DNA from: Elephas maximus indicus
Lineage: Eukaryota > Chordata > Mammalia > Proboscidea > Elephantidae
NCBI RefSeq assembly: GCF_024166365.1
Contig: NC_064830.1
Coordinates: 89,644,968 to 89,708,967, forward strand
Length of the DNA: 64,000 bases
Direction of reading: 5' to 3'
A program made the position numbers and the translations under genes. Below, piece by piece: positions 54,481 to 64,000 of the stretch. The notes beneath the pieces are model-generated. The model was not told the origin of the DNA. It saw only the letters and a list, made by a program, of their open reading frames with translations, and made no database searches. Position 1 is the stretch's first letter. Every line of letters starts with the position of its first letter.

Positions 54481-54579
54481 TAATAAGGTGGTAGAGCCAG
54501 GTTTCAAATCTAGGCAGTTTGACTTCAGAGTTTGTGTTATTAAGCATGCTTCAGTATATTGCCTCAGATAATGGTAAGT

Positions 54580-54740
54580 CGGAAACCCTGGTGGCGTAGT
54601 GGTTAAGTGCTACGACTGCTAACCAAAGGGTCGGCAGTTTGAATCTGCCAGGTGCTCCTTGAAAACTCTATGGGACAGTTCTACTCTGTCCTTTAGGGTC
54701 GCTGTGACTCGATGGCACTGGATTTGGTTTTGGTTTTTGG
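54580..54740 (+). mobile_element. AfroSINE, forward, with TSD
   Basis: AATGGTAAGT (54570-54579) and AATGATAAGT (54741-54750). Confidence 0.92.
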
Positions 54741-54749
54741 AATGATAAG

Positions 54750-55690
54750 TATATGAAGAAAATTTTAAATGTTATGGTATTTTAAACACTATGAAAAATG
54801 ATTGGGGGCAACTTTAGATTTTTTTTTTTTTCTTTTTTAGATTACATGGTCCAGGGAAGATGTGATAGATACTGTTGGTTACCTACTTAACTGTCTTTCC
54901 CCCTTCTGCATTTTTACAGAACCATGATTTTGTTTTGGGGTCCACTCCTCCCCAATTCGTTCTACAAATCATTGTGGTCTCATTGCCTTGGCCATTGGTT
55001 TATGAGTGAGCATTGACCTAGTTCTTGACAATGACAAGTAAGAAGAAGTCTGTGGGGATTTCTGGTAAAGGTTCTTAATTCTTTAAAAAAAAAAAAAAAA
55101 AAGACACAGGATGTTTCTAACTTTAGATGTTGGTATGTGAGGATAGGAATGTGAGGAGAGCTAGCCATAGGCTGAGACTGGCAGATCAGCAAGGACCTGG
55201 ATCCTTGATAACATTGCCAAGCCACTTCCTTTACAACTCCAGAAATGCCTGAACTAGGGGTTCTGGTTATTTAAGATAATGAATCTCTTAATAGGTGAAA
55301 TCTACTTTTAGTTGGGTTTTCTGATACTTGCCTTTGAGAAAGTGACATTTAAGCTGAGCAAAAATCATGATGAATCAAGTTCTAGGTAGAGAAAGCAACC
55401 AATGGAAAGTCTTGGCATGTTCTAAAGTCAAAAAGAATTCCAGCGTGGGACGGGGAATAATGGTTGCATATGGCATTGGAGAAGTAAACTGAGGCCAGAT
55501 CAAAAGGAGCCTTGTCAACCATGGATTTTAAGTTGGATTTTATTTGAAGTATTATGAAAATCTTCTGGAGAGTTTTAAGCAGGGGAGTGATATGATCATA
55601 TTTTATATTTATGAGCTTTCTAGCTGCTGTGTTGAGAATGAATTAGAGGAGAGTAAGAGGAAGCAGAAAGACCAGTTAAGGAAGTTATTA
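54750..55690. repeat. Diffuse old repeats, no gene seen
   Basis: Includes a T/A-rich tract (54820, 55085) and an ancient repeat with TTAAGCAGGGGAGTGATATG near 55575 (quantitatively diverged mammal-wide pattern). Confidence 0.5.
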
Positions 55691-56404
55691 CAGTTGTCCA
55701 TGCAAGAGATCATGGTAATGGAATACTACTCAGCCAGGAAGAGAAATGAAATCTTGATACATATTACAATGTGGATGGAGCTTGAAGGGTATTATGCTAG
55801 TGAAATAAGTTAATCATAAAAGACAAACATTGTATGACCTCACTTATATGAAAAGACAAGAACTGGCAAATGTATACAGACCAAAGTTTATTAGTGGTTC
55901 CCAGGGGTGGTAGGGAGGGGAAAGGGGGGTTATTGCTTATAGACTATTGAGTTTCAGTTTACAGTGATGGGAAAATCGAGTTAAGGGTAGGGTTGCACAG
56001 CCAATTAATGTAATTTCTGTCAATAAGTTATACATCTGTAAAAAGTTGAACTGGAAAAAGCTATGTGATAGATATATTTACAACAAAACAACATCATCAA
56101 CAACAAAAGAATAGCTCCTAAGGCTGCTTATGTACAACCATGGGATTTGGTTTCTCAGTTTGGAGGTTTAGGGTTATGATTTCACGGGACATCCCAGTTA
56201 ATTGGCCTAATAATGTGTTTAATGCTTCTGTTCTATCTCCTAGTTGCATAGTGCTTGGGGCTTTAAAAGCTTACAAGTGGCCACCAAAGGTACAACAATT
56301 GGTTTCTATTCACCTGGAGCAACAGGGGCAGAGGAAAGTCGGAAACAGGAGGAGAAAATGGGTGTGTGGCTAATTGCCTCCATGAACAATTGCCTCCTTT
56401 GCTA

Positions 56405-56785
56405 TGCTGTTGTTAGGTGCCATCAAACTGGTTCTGACTGAAAGCAACCCTAACTACTGCAGAACGAAAAACTACCTGGTCCTGTGCCATCCCCACAATT
56501 GTAGCTAAGTTTAAGCCCATTGTTGCAGCCACTGTGTTAGTCCATCTTGTTGAGGATCTTCCTCTCTTTTGCTGACCCTCCACTCTACCAAGCAAGACGT
56601 CATTCTCCAGGGACTGGTCCCTCCTAATAACATGTCCAAACTGTGTGAGACAAGGTTTCGCCATCCTTGCTTCTAAGGAGCTCTCTGGCTATATTTCTTC
56701 TAAGACAGATTCGTTCTTTCTTCTGGAAGTCCATGATATAGTCAATATTCTTCATCAACACCTTTGGCCTTCCTTATTCATTGTC
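56405..56785 (-). mobile_element. RTE LINE 3' fragment
   Basis: Reads along the same path as the 3' 400 bases of the RTE at 18115 (TTGTTAGGTGCCATCAAACTGG; GGACTGGTCCCTCCTAATAAC). Encodes the C-terminal block FGHVIRRDQSLENDVLLGRV on minus. Confidence 0.88.
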
Positions 56786-57086
56786 CAGCTTTGAGACGAG
56801 AAGAACTGGATGATGCCCAGCTACCATTTCTGAACATTTTGATCAAAGATTCTATAGAAGAATCCTGATTAAAAGGGGCCAAAGGGAGGAAAATGCAGAA
56901 AATAATTTCAAATTCTCATGGAATTCAGACTTCTTGGAGCAATGGAGACTGGATGAATCCCTGAAACTGTTGCCCTGAGATAATTTTTAAACCTTAAAGC
57001 AGAAATACTCCCCTGATGTCTTCTTAAAACCAAACAATAATAATAAAAAAAATAGTTTAGCTTAATTAGTAAAGAATGTCTGCCTT

Positions 57087-57713
57087 ATCAATTGGTCGCA
57101 ACCCACCTGGAGTAAAGGAGAATGAAGAACACCAAAGACACAAGGTAATTATGAGCCTAAGAGACAGAATGGGCCACATAAACCAGAGACTACATCAGCC
57201 TGAGATCAGAAGAACTAGATGGTGCCCAGCTACAACTGATGACTGCCCTGACAGGGAACATAACAGAGAACCCCTGAGGGAGCAGGAGATCAGTGGGATG
57301 CAGACCCCAAGTTCTCGTAAAAAGACTAGACTTAATGGTCTGACTGAGACTCGAATGTCCCCAGTGGTCACGGTCCCCAAACCTTCTGTTAGCCCAAGAC
57401 AGGAACCATTCCCAAAGCCAACTCTTCAGACAGGGATTGGACTCGAAAAAGGGATAGTAAACGATACTGGTGAAGAATGAGCTGCTTGGATCAAGTAGAC
57501 ACATGAGACTATGTTGGCATCTCTTGTCTGGAGGGGAGATGAGAGGGCAGAGGGGGCAGAAGCTGGCTGAATGGACACAAAAAGGGGACAGCGAAGGGGA
57601 GTGTGCTGTCTCATTAGGGGGAGAGCAATTAGGAGTATATAGCAAGGTGTATATAAATTTTTGTATGAGAGACTGACTTGATTTGTAAACTTTCACTTAA
57701 AGCACAATAAAAA
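57087..57713 (+). mobile_element. L1 3' end (subfamily B), nested, with TSD
   Basis: AAAGAATGTCTGCCTT (57071-57086) and AAAGAATGTTTGCCTT (57714-57729), 15 of 16 identical. Ends CTTAAAGCACAATAAAA. Confidence 0.9.
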
Positions 57714-57959
57714 AAAGAATGTTTGCCTTCAGCATTGTGCTCTTAAGATTTATCTAATGAGATCAAACTGACAACAGCAACAGCAGCTCAAAAGATTACA
57801 TAGGAAACTTAGGGGGCAATGAGTTTGTATTAATGGGAGAGAAACAATTCAGAAAAGAAGGGTGAGAACAGTTGCACAACCAGAAGAATGTAATCAGTGT
57901 CACTGAATTTTATGTGTAAAAAGTGTTGAGTTGATGTATATTCTGCTGTTTATATGCTC

Positions 57960-58547
57960 AACAACAACACATAAATTATTTACATAAAACAAGAGAGAAA
58001 TGATGGTGACTTGGGCCAGGGTAATGGTGGGCGAAAATGGAGAGAAGTGCATGTACTGGGGACATATTGTGGAGACCTTATTGGTTTTCAAGTGAGGGAT
58101 GGGAAGAACTGTAGCATCAACCATGGCTTACAGGTTTTGAGTGTTGAGCAATGTGGTAGATGGATGGTGACTCATACTGGGATGGGGAAGATGAGGTGCA
58201 GGATTGAACATGTGTGGCATCACAAGTTTGGTTAATATGCATGTCAAGTTGGCAGGTAGATTTATAAGCCTAAGGTTTAGAGGAGAGGTCAGGGCTAGAG
58301 ATTCAGATTTGGTTGTCTTGGTGAGTAAGACAGTATTTAAAGGCATTGAACTGGAGGAGAATAACTGAGACAAGAATCTAAGTAGACCTTGATTTGGGGT
58401 ACTTTACCATTTAACAGTTGAGTAAAGGAGAAGCAGCAAGTGAGACGGGAGAAAAATCAGCAGAGTATTGTGTCATGGAGACGAAGAGAAGAAAGTGCTC
58501 CAGAATGAATGGACACTGCTGAGCTACCGGGTAAGTTGAGAACTCAG
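57960..58547. other. Intergenic, no gene seen
   Basis: Purine-rich diverged DNA; no recognisable feature. Confidence 0.5.
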
Positions 58548-58657
58548 AATTAGCCACTGGGTAGGCAAAATGCAGGTTGGGTTGGATATGGGGAATGGGA
58601 GAAATTAGCCACTGGGTAGGCAAAATGCAGGTTGGGTTGGATATGGGGAATGGGAGA
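58548..58657. repeat. Exact 55-base tandem duplication
   Basis: Two copies, 58548-58602 and 58603-58657, each beginning AATTAGCCACTGGGTAGGC and ending GGAATGGGAGA with no difference I can see. Confidence 0.92.
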
Positions 58658-58659
58658 AA

Positions 58660-60180
58660 AGAGGGAATCTTGAGTAACTCTTGGATTTCTGGCCTGAATA
58701 ACTGGATGCATAGTTTTGCCAGTCGTTGAAATGAAGATACAGAAGACCAGAGGTGGGAGCTGGGCTGGGAGAGAAGATAATGAATTCAGTCTGGGACACG
58801 TTGAATCTAAGATGGCTCTAGGATATCCAGGTGGAGATATCCAGCACCAAATGGACATACAGGTCTGAAGTCCAGAGCACTGGGCTGCCTTATGGATCTG
58901 GGAGCTGGAAATATAAGCAGCCAAGTACCTCCCCTAGCACCTTTCCTGGCCATTTGCTAAGCTACAGCCAGAGCTGCTCCAGACAAAAAAAAAAAACGAA
59001 CTCTTTTACTGGAGTGCAAAATATCACTTGGAGCGCAGCTTTATCAGGAGTTCTCTGCATCTCAGGTTTGGAAGACTCAGGGACTAGGACTTCTAGAGGC
59101 CACAGGTGAGATGGTTCTTGGAGATTGACAGGAACCAGAAGGCACTGTCTCTGGGGCTGCCAATGCCTCCTTCCTCCTAGGAGATCCCGGGCTGAGCTGT
59201 AAGGTTCTTGTAAAGCATCTTGCAGGGATATCCTCTGAAAAAAAAAAGAAGACCTACCAAATTCAGCTCCAGCACAGCACAGAATTAGAGGTAAGGAGTA
59301 AATGGGGAAGGAAGAGGCCACCATGTGGGTGGGGAGGGGAAACAGATCAGAACATATGGACTTCTCACCCCAGACTCTTCCCTGTCCCTCACCCTCCACA
59401 CCCAGTCAGCCTTTTCCATTCTCCTCAGACACATTTGGCAATCAGACCTCCCTGCTTTATAAGGCTATCCCCCGACCCCCGCCCCCAGGAGACCAGGTGT
59501 CTTCTAGGCCTGCTGTACAGCTGCTAGTCTGTTTCGCTGGAGCAGGCGTATAAATGTTTAATGACAGGATGGACAGAGTAGGGCAGGCAAACATGCACAT
59601 AAGCACACATGCTTTCTGCTACTCAAGAGCTCAGCCATCTTTTCCACTACAGCCAGGCTGGTGTGACTGGTTTGTTTGGGAATTTCGGGAGTGGAGGTAG
59701 CTACAAGCTAGAAAACAAAATAGAGGCCCAGAAGCCCCCGGGGGTAAGTAAGCCTGGCAGAATGGTGTGGGGGTGGGGGAACCTGGACCAGTCAGGTCCC
59801 AGAGAGATCAGGGTGTGATAGGAAACTGGAAGTCAGGTGATTGAGAAACCCCCTATCAATGTGCCCTTGGGAAGGATACATCTCTTCCCTGAGCCTCAGT
59901 TTTGCTCTCTATATAATGGGGATCTGGCTTAGGTACACTGGGAGGACAGCACATACCACCACACTGTTATTATTGGAGGTAAATCCATCCATAAGCCTTG
60001 TTAGTTTTGAAATGGGGGATGGGAAAAAGTGCTGCTATTATTAAAAATCATATTTGTTCTTACTGGATTTTCAGGGGAAGTTATAAAGGAGGCCTTTAGG
60101 GATCTCTAGCTTAGCCCATTCAGGCCCAGGGAGTACCCAACACCTTGAGACGGCTTTCCCCAACCCACCTTTCCAACTTC
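58660..60180. other. Intergenic, no gene seen
   Basis: A minus-strand open stretch (59399-58962) reads Ser/Leu-rich sequence without similarity to anything I know. No promoter or splice evidence was found for it. Confidence 0.5.
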
Positions 60181-60740
60181 ATCCCCCTATAACTTGCTAA
60201 AATCTAGGCAAATGTTCCCCTGCCCCCCATTTCCCCTCCCTGCCTTTGCTCACACAGCTCTCTCCATTTGGAATGCCCATCTCCCTTCCTTGTACACCCA
60301 AATCCAAATTCCACCTATCCTGCAGAGCCTGCAGATGGCCGGCCAGAGGCCACCTCCTCTGGGAAGCCTTTGTAAACTTCCTCAAAAAGGAAATAATTTG
60401 GCCTTCTATTGCACTTCATCCTCCGTAGTTCTCATGGCACGTACCACTTTTCACCCAATCTGGGGGCAATCGGTGCTGCTGTCCTACACCACCCCCTAGA
60501 CTGGAGCCTACTAGAGAACAGAAGCAGTGTCAGGCTTCTGTCACCCTAGGGACTGGTGCTTGAATAGATATAATAAGTATTTATTTATAGGAGCACATCT
60601 CATGGGATCCCCCATAACTTTCCTGGCACAGGTGGGCATGACTGTGCCTATTTTATAGATGAGGAAACTGAAGCCAAGAGAGCTCAGGAGATCACCCAAA
60701 AGGTCAAAGGCTGGAGCTTACCAGCGCTCCCAGTGTTCCT
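60180..60740 (+). repeat. L2 fragment then reversed MIR
   Basis: L2: GAATGCCCATCTCCCTTCCT and AATTCCACCTATCCTGCAGAG near 60270-60330. MIR reverse: ATAGATGAGGAAACTGAAGCC near 60653. Confidence 0.65.
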
Positions 60741-61644
60741 CAGCAAATGAAAGAAGTCTCCCTGACTGCAAGGGAGTAAAAGAGGCAGCTCACATGTGCT
60801 TGTGATGTGCTGGAGTCACCTTTCCACTGCCTTCTGTCCTTATTCTTTATCTTGCCCTTTCTATTCCTCTAGCTGCAGCTTCCTTTCTTTTTTCTTTTCT
60901 TCTTTGGCTACGCTTTCTTTTTCTTTCTCTTCCTTTTCCTCCATTGCCTTCCCTCCTTCTGTTTATATCTGTGGTTCTGTTCTGATTCCCAACCAAGGCC
61001 CTGTTCCCTCCACTACCCGCTACTTCCATTTTGCTGCCAAGTCTCTCCCCAGGGAAAGGTTGGGTACCTACCTTGTTCTCAACCAATTAGTGATGTCAGA
61101 GTCTTTGCCCCAGCTTTAACCGCTTCTAGGTTGGCTGAGCAAACCCAGGCCAGGGAAGGATCTAATCATTCTCCTCCCCTTTTCTACTGCCTCCTCAAGC
61201 TAGAGAGCAGGCAATGAGGACCAAGGGCCAAATTTCTTCTCTGAAGCCTAGTTTTAAGAGATTGGTTGGTACCAGCTTCCACTGCTAGGAGACACAAAGA
61301 ACAAGGAAAGTGTGGAGAGAGTGCCAGGGTCCCCCAGTGTGTATCTCATTCATTCATTTCATCATTCATTCACTATATCCTGAACACTAACTATATACCA
61401 GGCACTGTTCTATGTGCTGGGGATACAGGATATCCCAGCCATCTTGGAGCTTACATACCAGCAGAAGGGGACAATTATAAAACAAACTAACAAATCCTCA
61501 AAATACAGATCAGGATTAGAGTTATGAAGCTAGTGAATAGGATGATAAATTGGAGAGTAGGTAGGTGTTGGCTTGGAGGTCAAGGAGGGCCTTTACGAAG
61601 AGGTTTTATCTGAGCTGAAACAGGGCTAAGAATGAGTCAGCCAA
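60741..61644. other. Intergenic, no gene; old repeat at the right
   Basis: Pyrimidine-rich then, from about 61345, an ancient repeat (CACTAACTATATACCAGGC, GTGCTGGGGATACAGG). It continues past the L1 insertion at 61645. Confidence 0.5.
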
Positions 61645-62121
61645 TGCCCTGACAGGGAACACAACAGAGAATCCCTGATGGAGCAGGAGAGCAGTAGGAT
61701 GCAGACCTCAAATTCTCGTAAAAAGAACAGACTTAATGGTCTGACTGAGACCAGAAGGAGGTCATAGTCCCCAGACCTTCTGTTAGCCCAAGACTGGAAC
61801 CATTCCCAAAGGCAACTCTCCAGACAGAGATTGGACTAGACTATAAGCTAGAAAATGATACTGGTGAGGATTGAGCTTCTTGGCTGAAGTAGACACTTGA
61901 GACTATGTGGGCAGCTCCTGTCTGGAGGGGAGATGAGAAGGCAGAGGGGGACAGAAGCTGGCTGAATGGACATGGGGAATACGGGGTGGAGAGGAGTGTG
62001 CTGTGTCACTGGGGGGAGAGCAACTAGGAGTACATAGCAAGGCGTGTGTAAATTTTTGTATGAGAGACTGACTTGATTTGTAAACTTAAAGTATTAAAAA
62101 AAAAAAAAAAAAAAGCTTGAA
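61645..62121 (+). mobile_element. L1 3' end (subfamily B) with 17-base TSD
   Basis: AAGAATGAGTCAGCCAA at 61628-61644 and 62122-62138, identical. Body TGCCCTGACAGGGAACACAA to ATTTGTAAACTTAAAG plus an A tail. Confidence 0.93.
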
Positions 62122-62473
62122 AAGAATGAGTCAGCCAAGTAGAGAGCCTGAGGTAAGGTTCCAGGCACGGAAGATCTTGATTTGTTTAAATCACCACAGG
62201 AAAGCTATTGAGCTAGAGTTTAATGAGAGGGTCAGGGAGAGTGCAAGGAGAGAATGTTAGAGATTTATAGCAGGAGTAGGAATATACAGAGTCTTGCGGC
62301 CCATGGGAAAGAGTTGGGATTTTATGGAAAGCCAAAAGAGATTTGAGCAGGAGGAAAACTAATTGAATTTACTATTGTTGTTAAGTCAGTACTCTTTACA
62401 TTATTAACTATGGCATGATTACATTTCATTTGCTATGCAAGGTTTTGTTTTTGGCTGGAATGGATAACTGCCT

Positions 62474-62752
62474 CTTTTTTTTTTTTTAATTTTTTAAATT
62501 GTGCTTTCAGTGAAAGTTTATAAATCAAGTCAGCCTCTCATACAAAAACTTGCTGTGTACCCCCAGGTGCTCTCCCCCTAAGAAGACAGCACACTCCTCT
62601 CCACCCTGTATTCCCTGTGTCCATTCAACCGGCTCCTGTCCCCCTCTGCCTTCTCATCTCAACTCCAGACAGGAGCCGCCCACGTAGTCTCATGTGTCTA
62701 CCTGAGCCAAGAAGCTCACTCCTCACCAGTATCATTTTCTGTCTTATAGTTC
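62474..62752 (-). mobile_element. L1 3' end, reverse, with 9-base TSD
   Basis: T-rich start (A tail on minus), then CTTTCAGTGAAAGTTTATAA. Flanked by TAACTGCCT at 62465-62473 and 62753-62761. Confidence 0.88.
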
Positions 62753-62791
62753 TAACTGCCTTATTTTATTTTCCTTTCCTAGTTTTTCTAT

Positions 62792-63035
62792 GCATCTTCC
62801 TCCACTCCTGATGCCCCGTTCTTCTTCATATAGTCTAGGTTCTCAGATTATTTGCTCAGCATACAGATTGAATAAGTATAGTGAAAGGATACAACCCTGA
62901 TTGACACAGTGGCTGCAACAATGGGCTCAAGCATAACAACGATTGTAAGGATGGTGCAGGACCGGGCAGTGTTTTGTTCTGTGGTACCTAGGGCCGCTAT
63001 GAGTCGGAACTGACTCAACGGCACCCAACAACAAG
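62792..63035 (+). mobile_element. RTE LINE copy with 5' inversion
   Basis: Left part (62792-62900) is RTE reverse-transcriptase sequence in reverse (matches 18920-19016). The right part (62900-63035) is the RTE 3' end in forward orientation (ACAGTGGCTGCAACAATG to GGCACCCAACAACAAG). A similar 9-base TTTTT(C/G)TAT flanks the unit. Confidence 0.8.
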
Positions 63036-63179
63036 AACAAATTTTTGTATCGTTATCATGAATTCTTTTTCCAACTTTCATTAGCCTTCCAATGCAATTT
63101 TCCACACAATTAAATGTATCAAAAAATAATAATAATTTTTTTTTTTTTTTTTTAATGTATCAGCGTTCTATCAATTCTT

Positions 63180-63565
63180 TTTTTTTTTTTTTTTTCTGGA
63201 AGCCTTCTAGGCTCCTGCTCCAGCATGAACTTGTTGTCCTTTAGGCCTGCTGTACAGCTGCTATCCTGGAACCTCCCTTCACCTCTCTCTTGGGCTGGGC
63301 CACCCATTTCCTGGATCTTAGATTTTATCCTTCTTATTTTACTTGTTTTGCTGGAGTACATCTTCCATTAGTTTCACAAGGAAGAGTACATGGGAGGAAA
63401 CCATTTTGTCATCTTGCATATCTAAAAATATCTTTATTTTACTTGTTTGAAAATTGTGGCTGATTAACGAATTCTGCAAAGAAAGGAACTTCCCCTCAGA
63501 ATTTTGGAGCCTTTGCTTGTCTTTTAGCTTCCAAATGCTGTTGAGAAGTATGTTACCTTTCTTAT
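63180..63565 (+). repeat. Ancient interspersed repeat, family unassigned
   Basis: Phrases like TTGCTGGAGTACATCTTCCA, AAAATATCTTTATTTTACTT and TCTTTTAGCTTCCAAATGCT resemble a mammal-wide consensus I recall but cannot name. Confidence 0.45.
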
Positions 63566-63605
63566 CCACATACCTTTATATGGGATTCCACCCCCACCCC
63601 GGAAG

Positions 63606-63768
63606 ATTTTAGGTGGCGTAGTGGTTAAGTGCTATGGCTGCTAACCAAAGGGTCGGCTGTTTGAATCCACCAGGTGCTCCTTGGAAACTCTATGGGGCAG
63701 TTCTACTCTGTCCTATAGGGTCACTATGAGTCGGAATCGACTGACGGCACTGGGTTTGGTTTTTTAAG
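63606..63768 (+). mobile_element. AfroSINE, forward, head slightly truncated
   Basis: GGTGGCGTAGTGGTTAAGTG to GACGGCACTGGGTTTGG. MIR sequence (TGTGACCTTGAACAAATTTG) follows to about 63950. Confidence 0.9.
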
Positions 63769-64000
63769 GGTTAGAAACATGGATTCTGGAGTTTGTGTGA
63801 CCTTGAACAAATTTGTTAATCTCCCTGCACCTCAGTTTCCTCATTTGCAAAATGGGGTTGTTAGGTTAAACAAATCAGTATCTATAAAGCACTTAGAACA
63901 GTGCGTGGCAAAGAGTAAGAGCTAGCTACACATTTGATTTTATTATTATCAGGATGTCTTTATCTGTGGAATTTTGAAATTTCATACTAAAATTAGTGTC

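Larger units (their letters stand above)
55690..57960 (+). mobile_element. Old L1, ORF2 tail and 3' UTR, twice interrupted
   Basis: Starts in the ORF2 end (MEYYSARKRNEILIHITMWM is read at about 55720-55780), then 3' UTR to about 57960. Interrupted by an RTE fragment (56405-56785) and a younger L1 (57087-57713). Confidence 0.82.

Noticed and set aside
58962-59399. Minus-strand open stretch of 145 codons
   Set aside because: No recognisable domain, no splice or promoter support, and low-complexity Phe/Ser/Leu content. Left as unassigned.

Overview
This is a nuclear mammalian genomic window. Hundreds of bases of AfroSINE (tRNA-derived SINE), BovB/RTE-type LINE and one lineage-specific kind of L1 3' end point to an afrotherian, most likely a paenungulate such as an elephant (inference from repeat types). 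The gene order TBC1D10B - MYL11 - SEPTIN1 - ZNF48 - ZNF771 - DCTPP1 matches human 16p11.2 as I remember it, so the block is conserved synteny, not rearranged DNA.

Layout. 0.4-1.3 kb: first coding exon of TBC1D10B (minus strand), with its CpG island to about 1.7 kb. 5.3-7.6 kb: complete MYL11 (fast skeletal regulatory myosin light chain), 7 coding exons, with a TATA/E-box/CArG-like promoter. 7.8-11.6 kb: complete SEPTIN1 on the minus strand, 11 coding exons, tail to tail with MYL11. 11.9-24.2 kb: repeat-filled spacer with a near full-length RTE LINE (18.1-21.3 kb) and several L1 3' ends, some nested. 24.8-30.2 kb: ZNF48 (CpG promoter, short first coding exon, one large exon with 12 C2H2 fingers). 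30.4-31.2 kb: a GC-rich promoter-like stretch with no gene I can recognise. 31.9-36.3 kb: old minus-strand L1 broken up by SINEs and a solo LTR. 36.5-46.5 kb: ZNF771 (CpG promoter, acidic first coding exon, 7.9 kb repeat-rich intron, finger exon with 8 C2H2 fingers). 49.0-52.3 kb: complete DCTPP1 (minus), a MazG-like dCTP pyrophosphatase with catalytic residues intact. 52.5-64 kb: intergenic, almost all old repeats; the next human gene, SEPHS2, would lie beyond the right edge.

The six genes are independent units (vesicle traffic, muscle contraction, cytoskeleton, two C2H2 DNA-binding proteins, nucleotide-pool cleaning); neighbourhood does not imply a shared pathway. I translated exons by hand across splice sites: MYL11 170 aa, SEPTIN1 365 aa, ZNF48 626 aa, ZNF771 317 aa, DCTPP1 170 aa, all open and close to remembered human lengths. 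I found no novel coding system. The most informative unexplained material is in the mobile elements: a full-length RTE with target-site duplication, a 5'-inverted (twin-primed) RTE copy, SINE/RTE tail sharing, a solo LTR inside a SINE, nested L1s, and the orphan promoter-like stretch near 30.4-31.2 kb.
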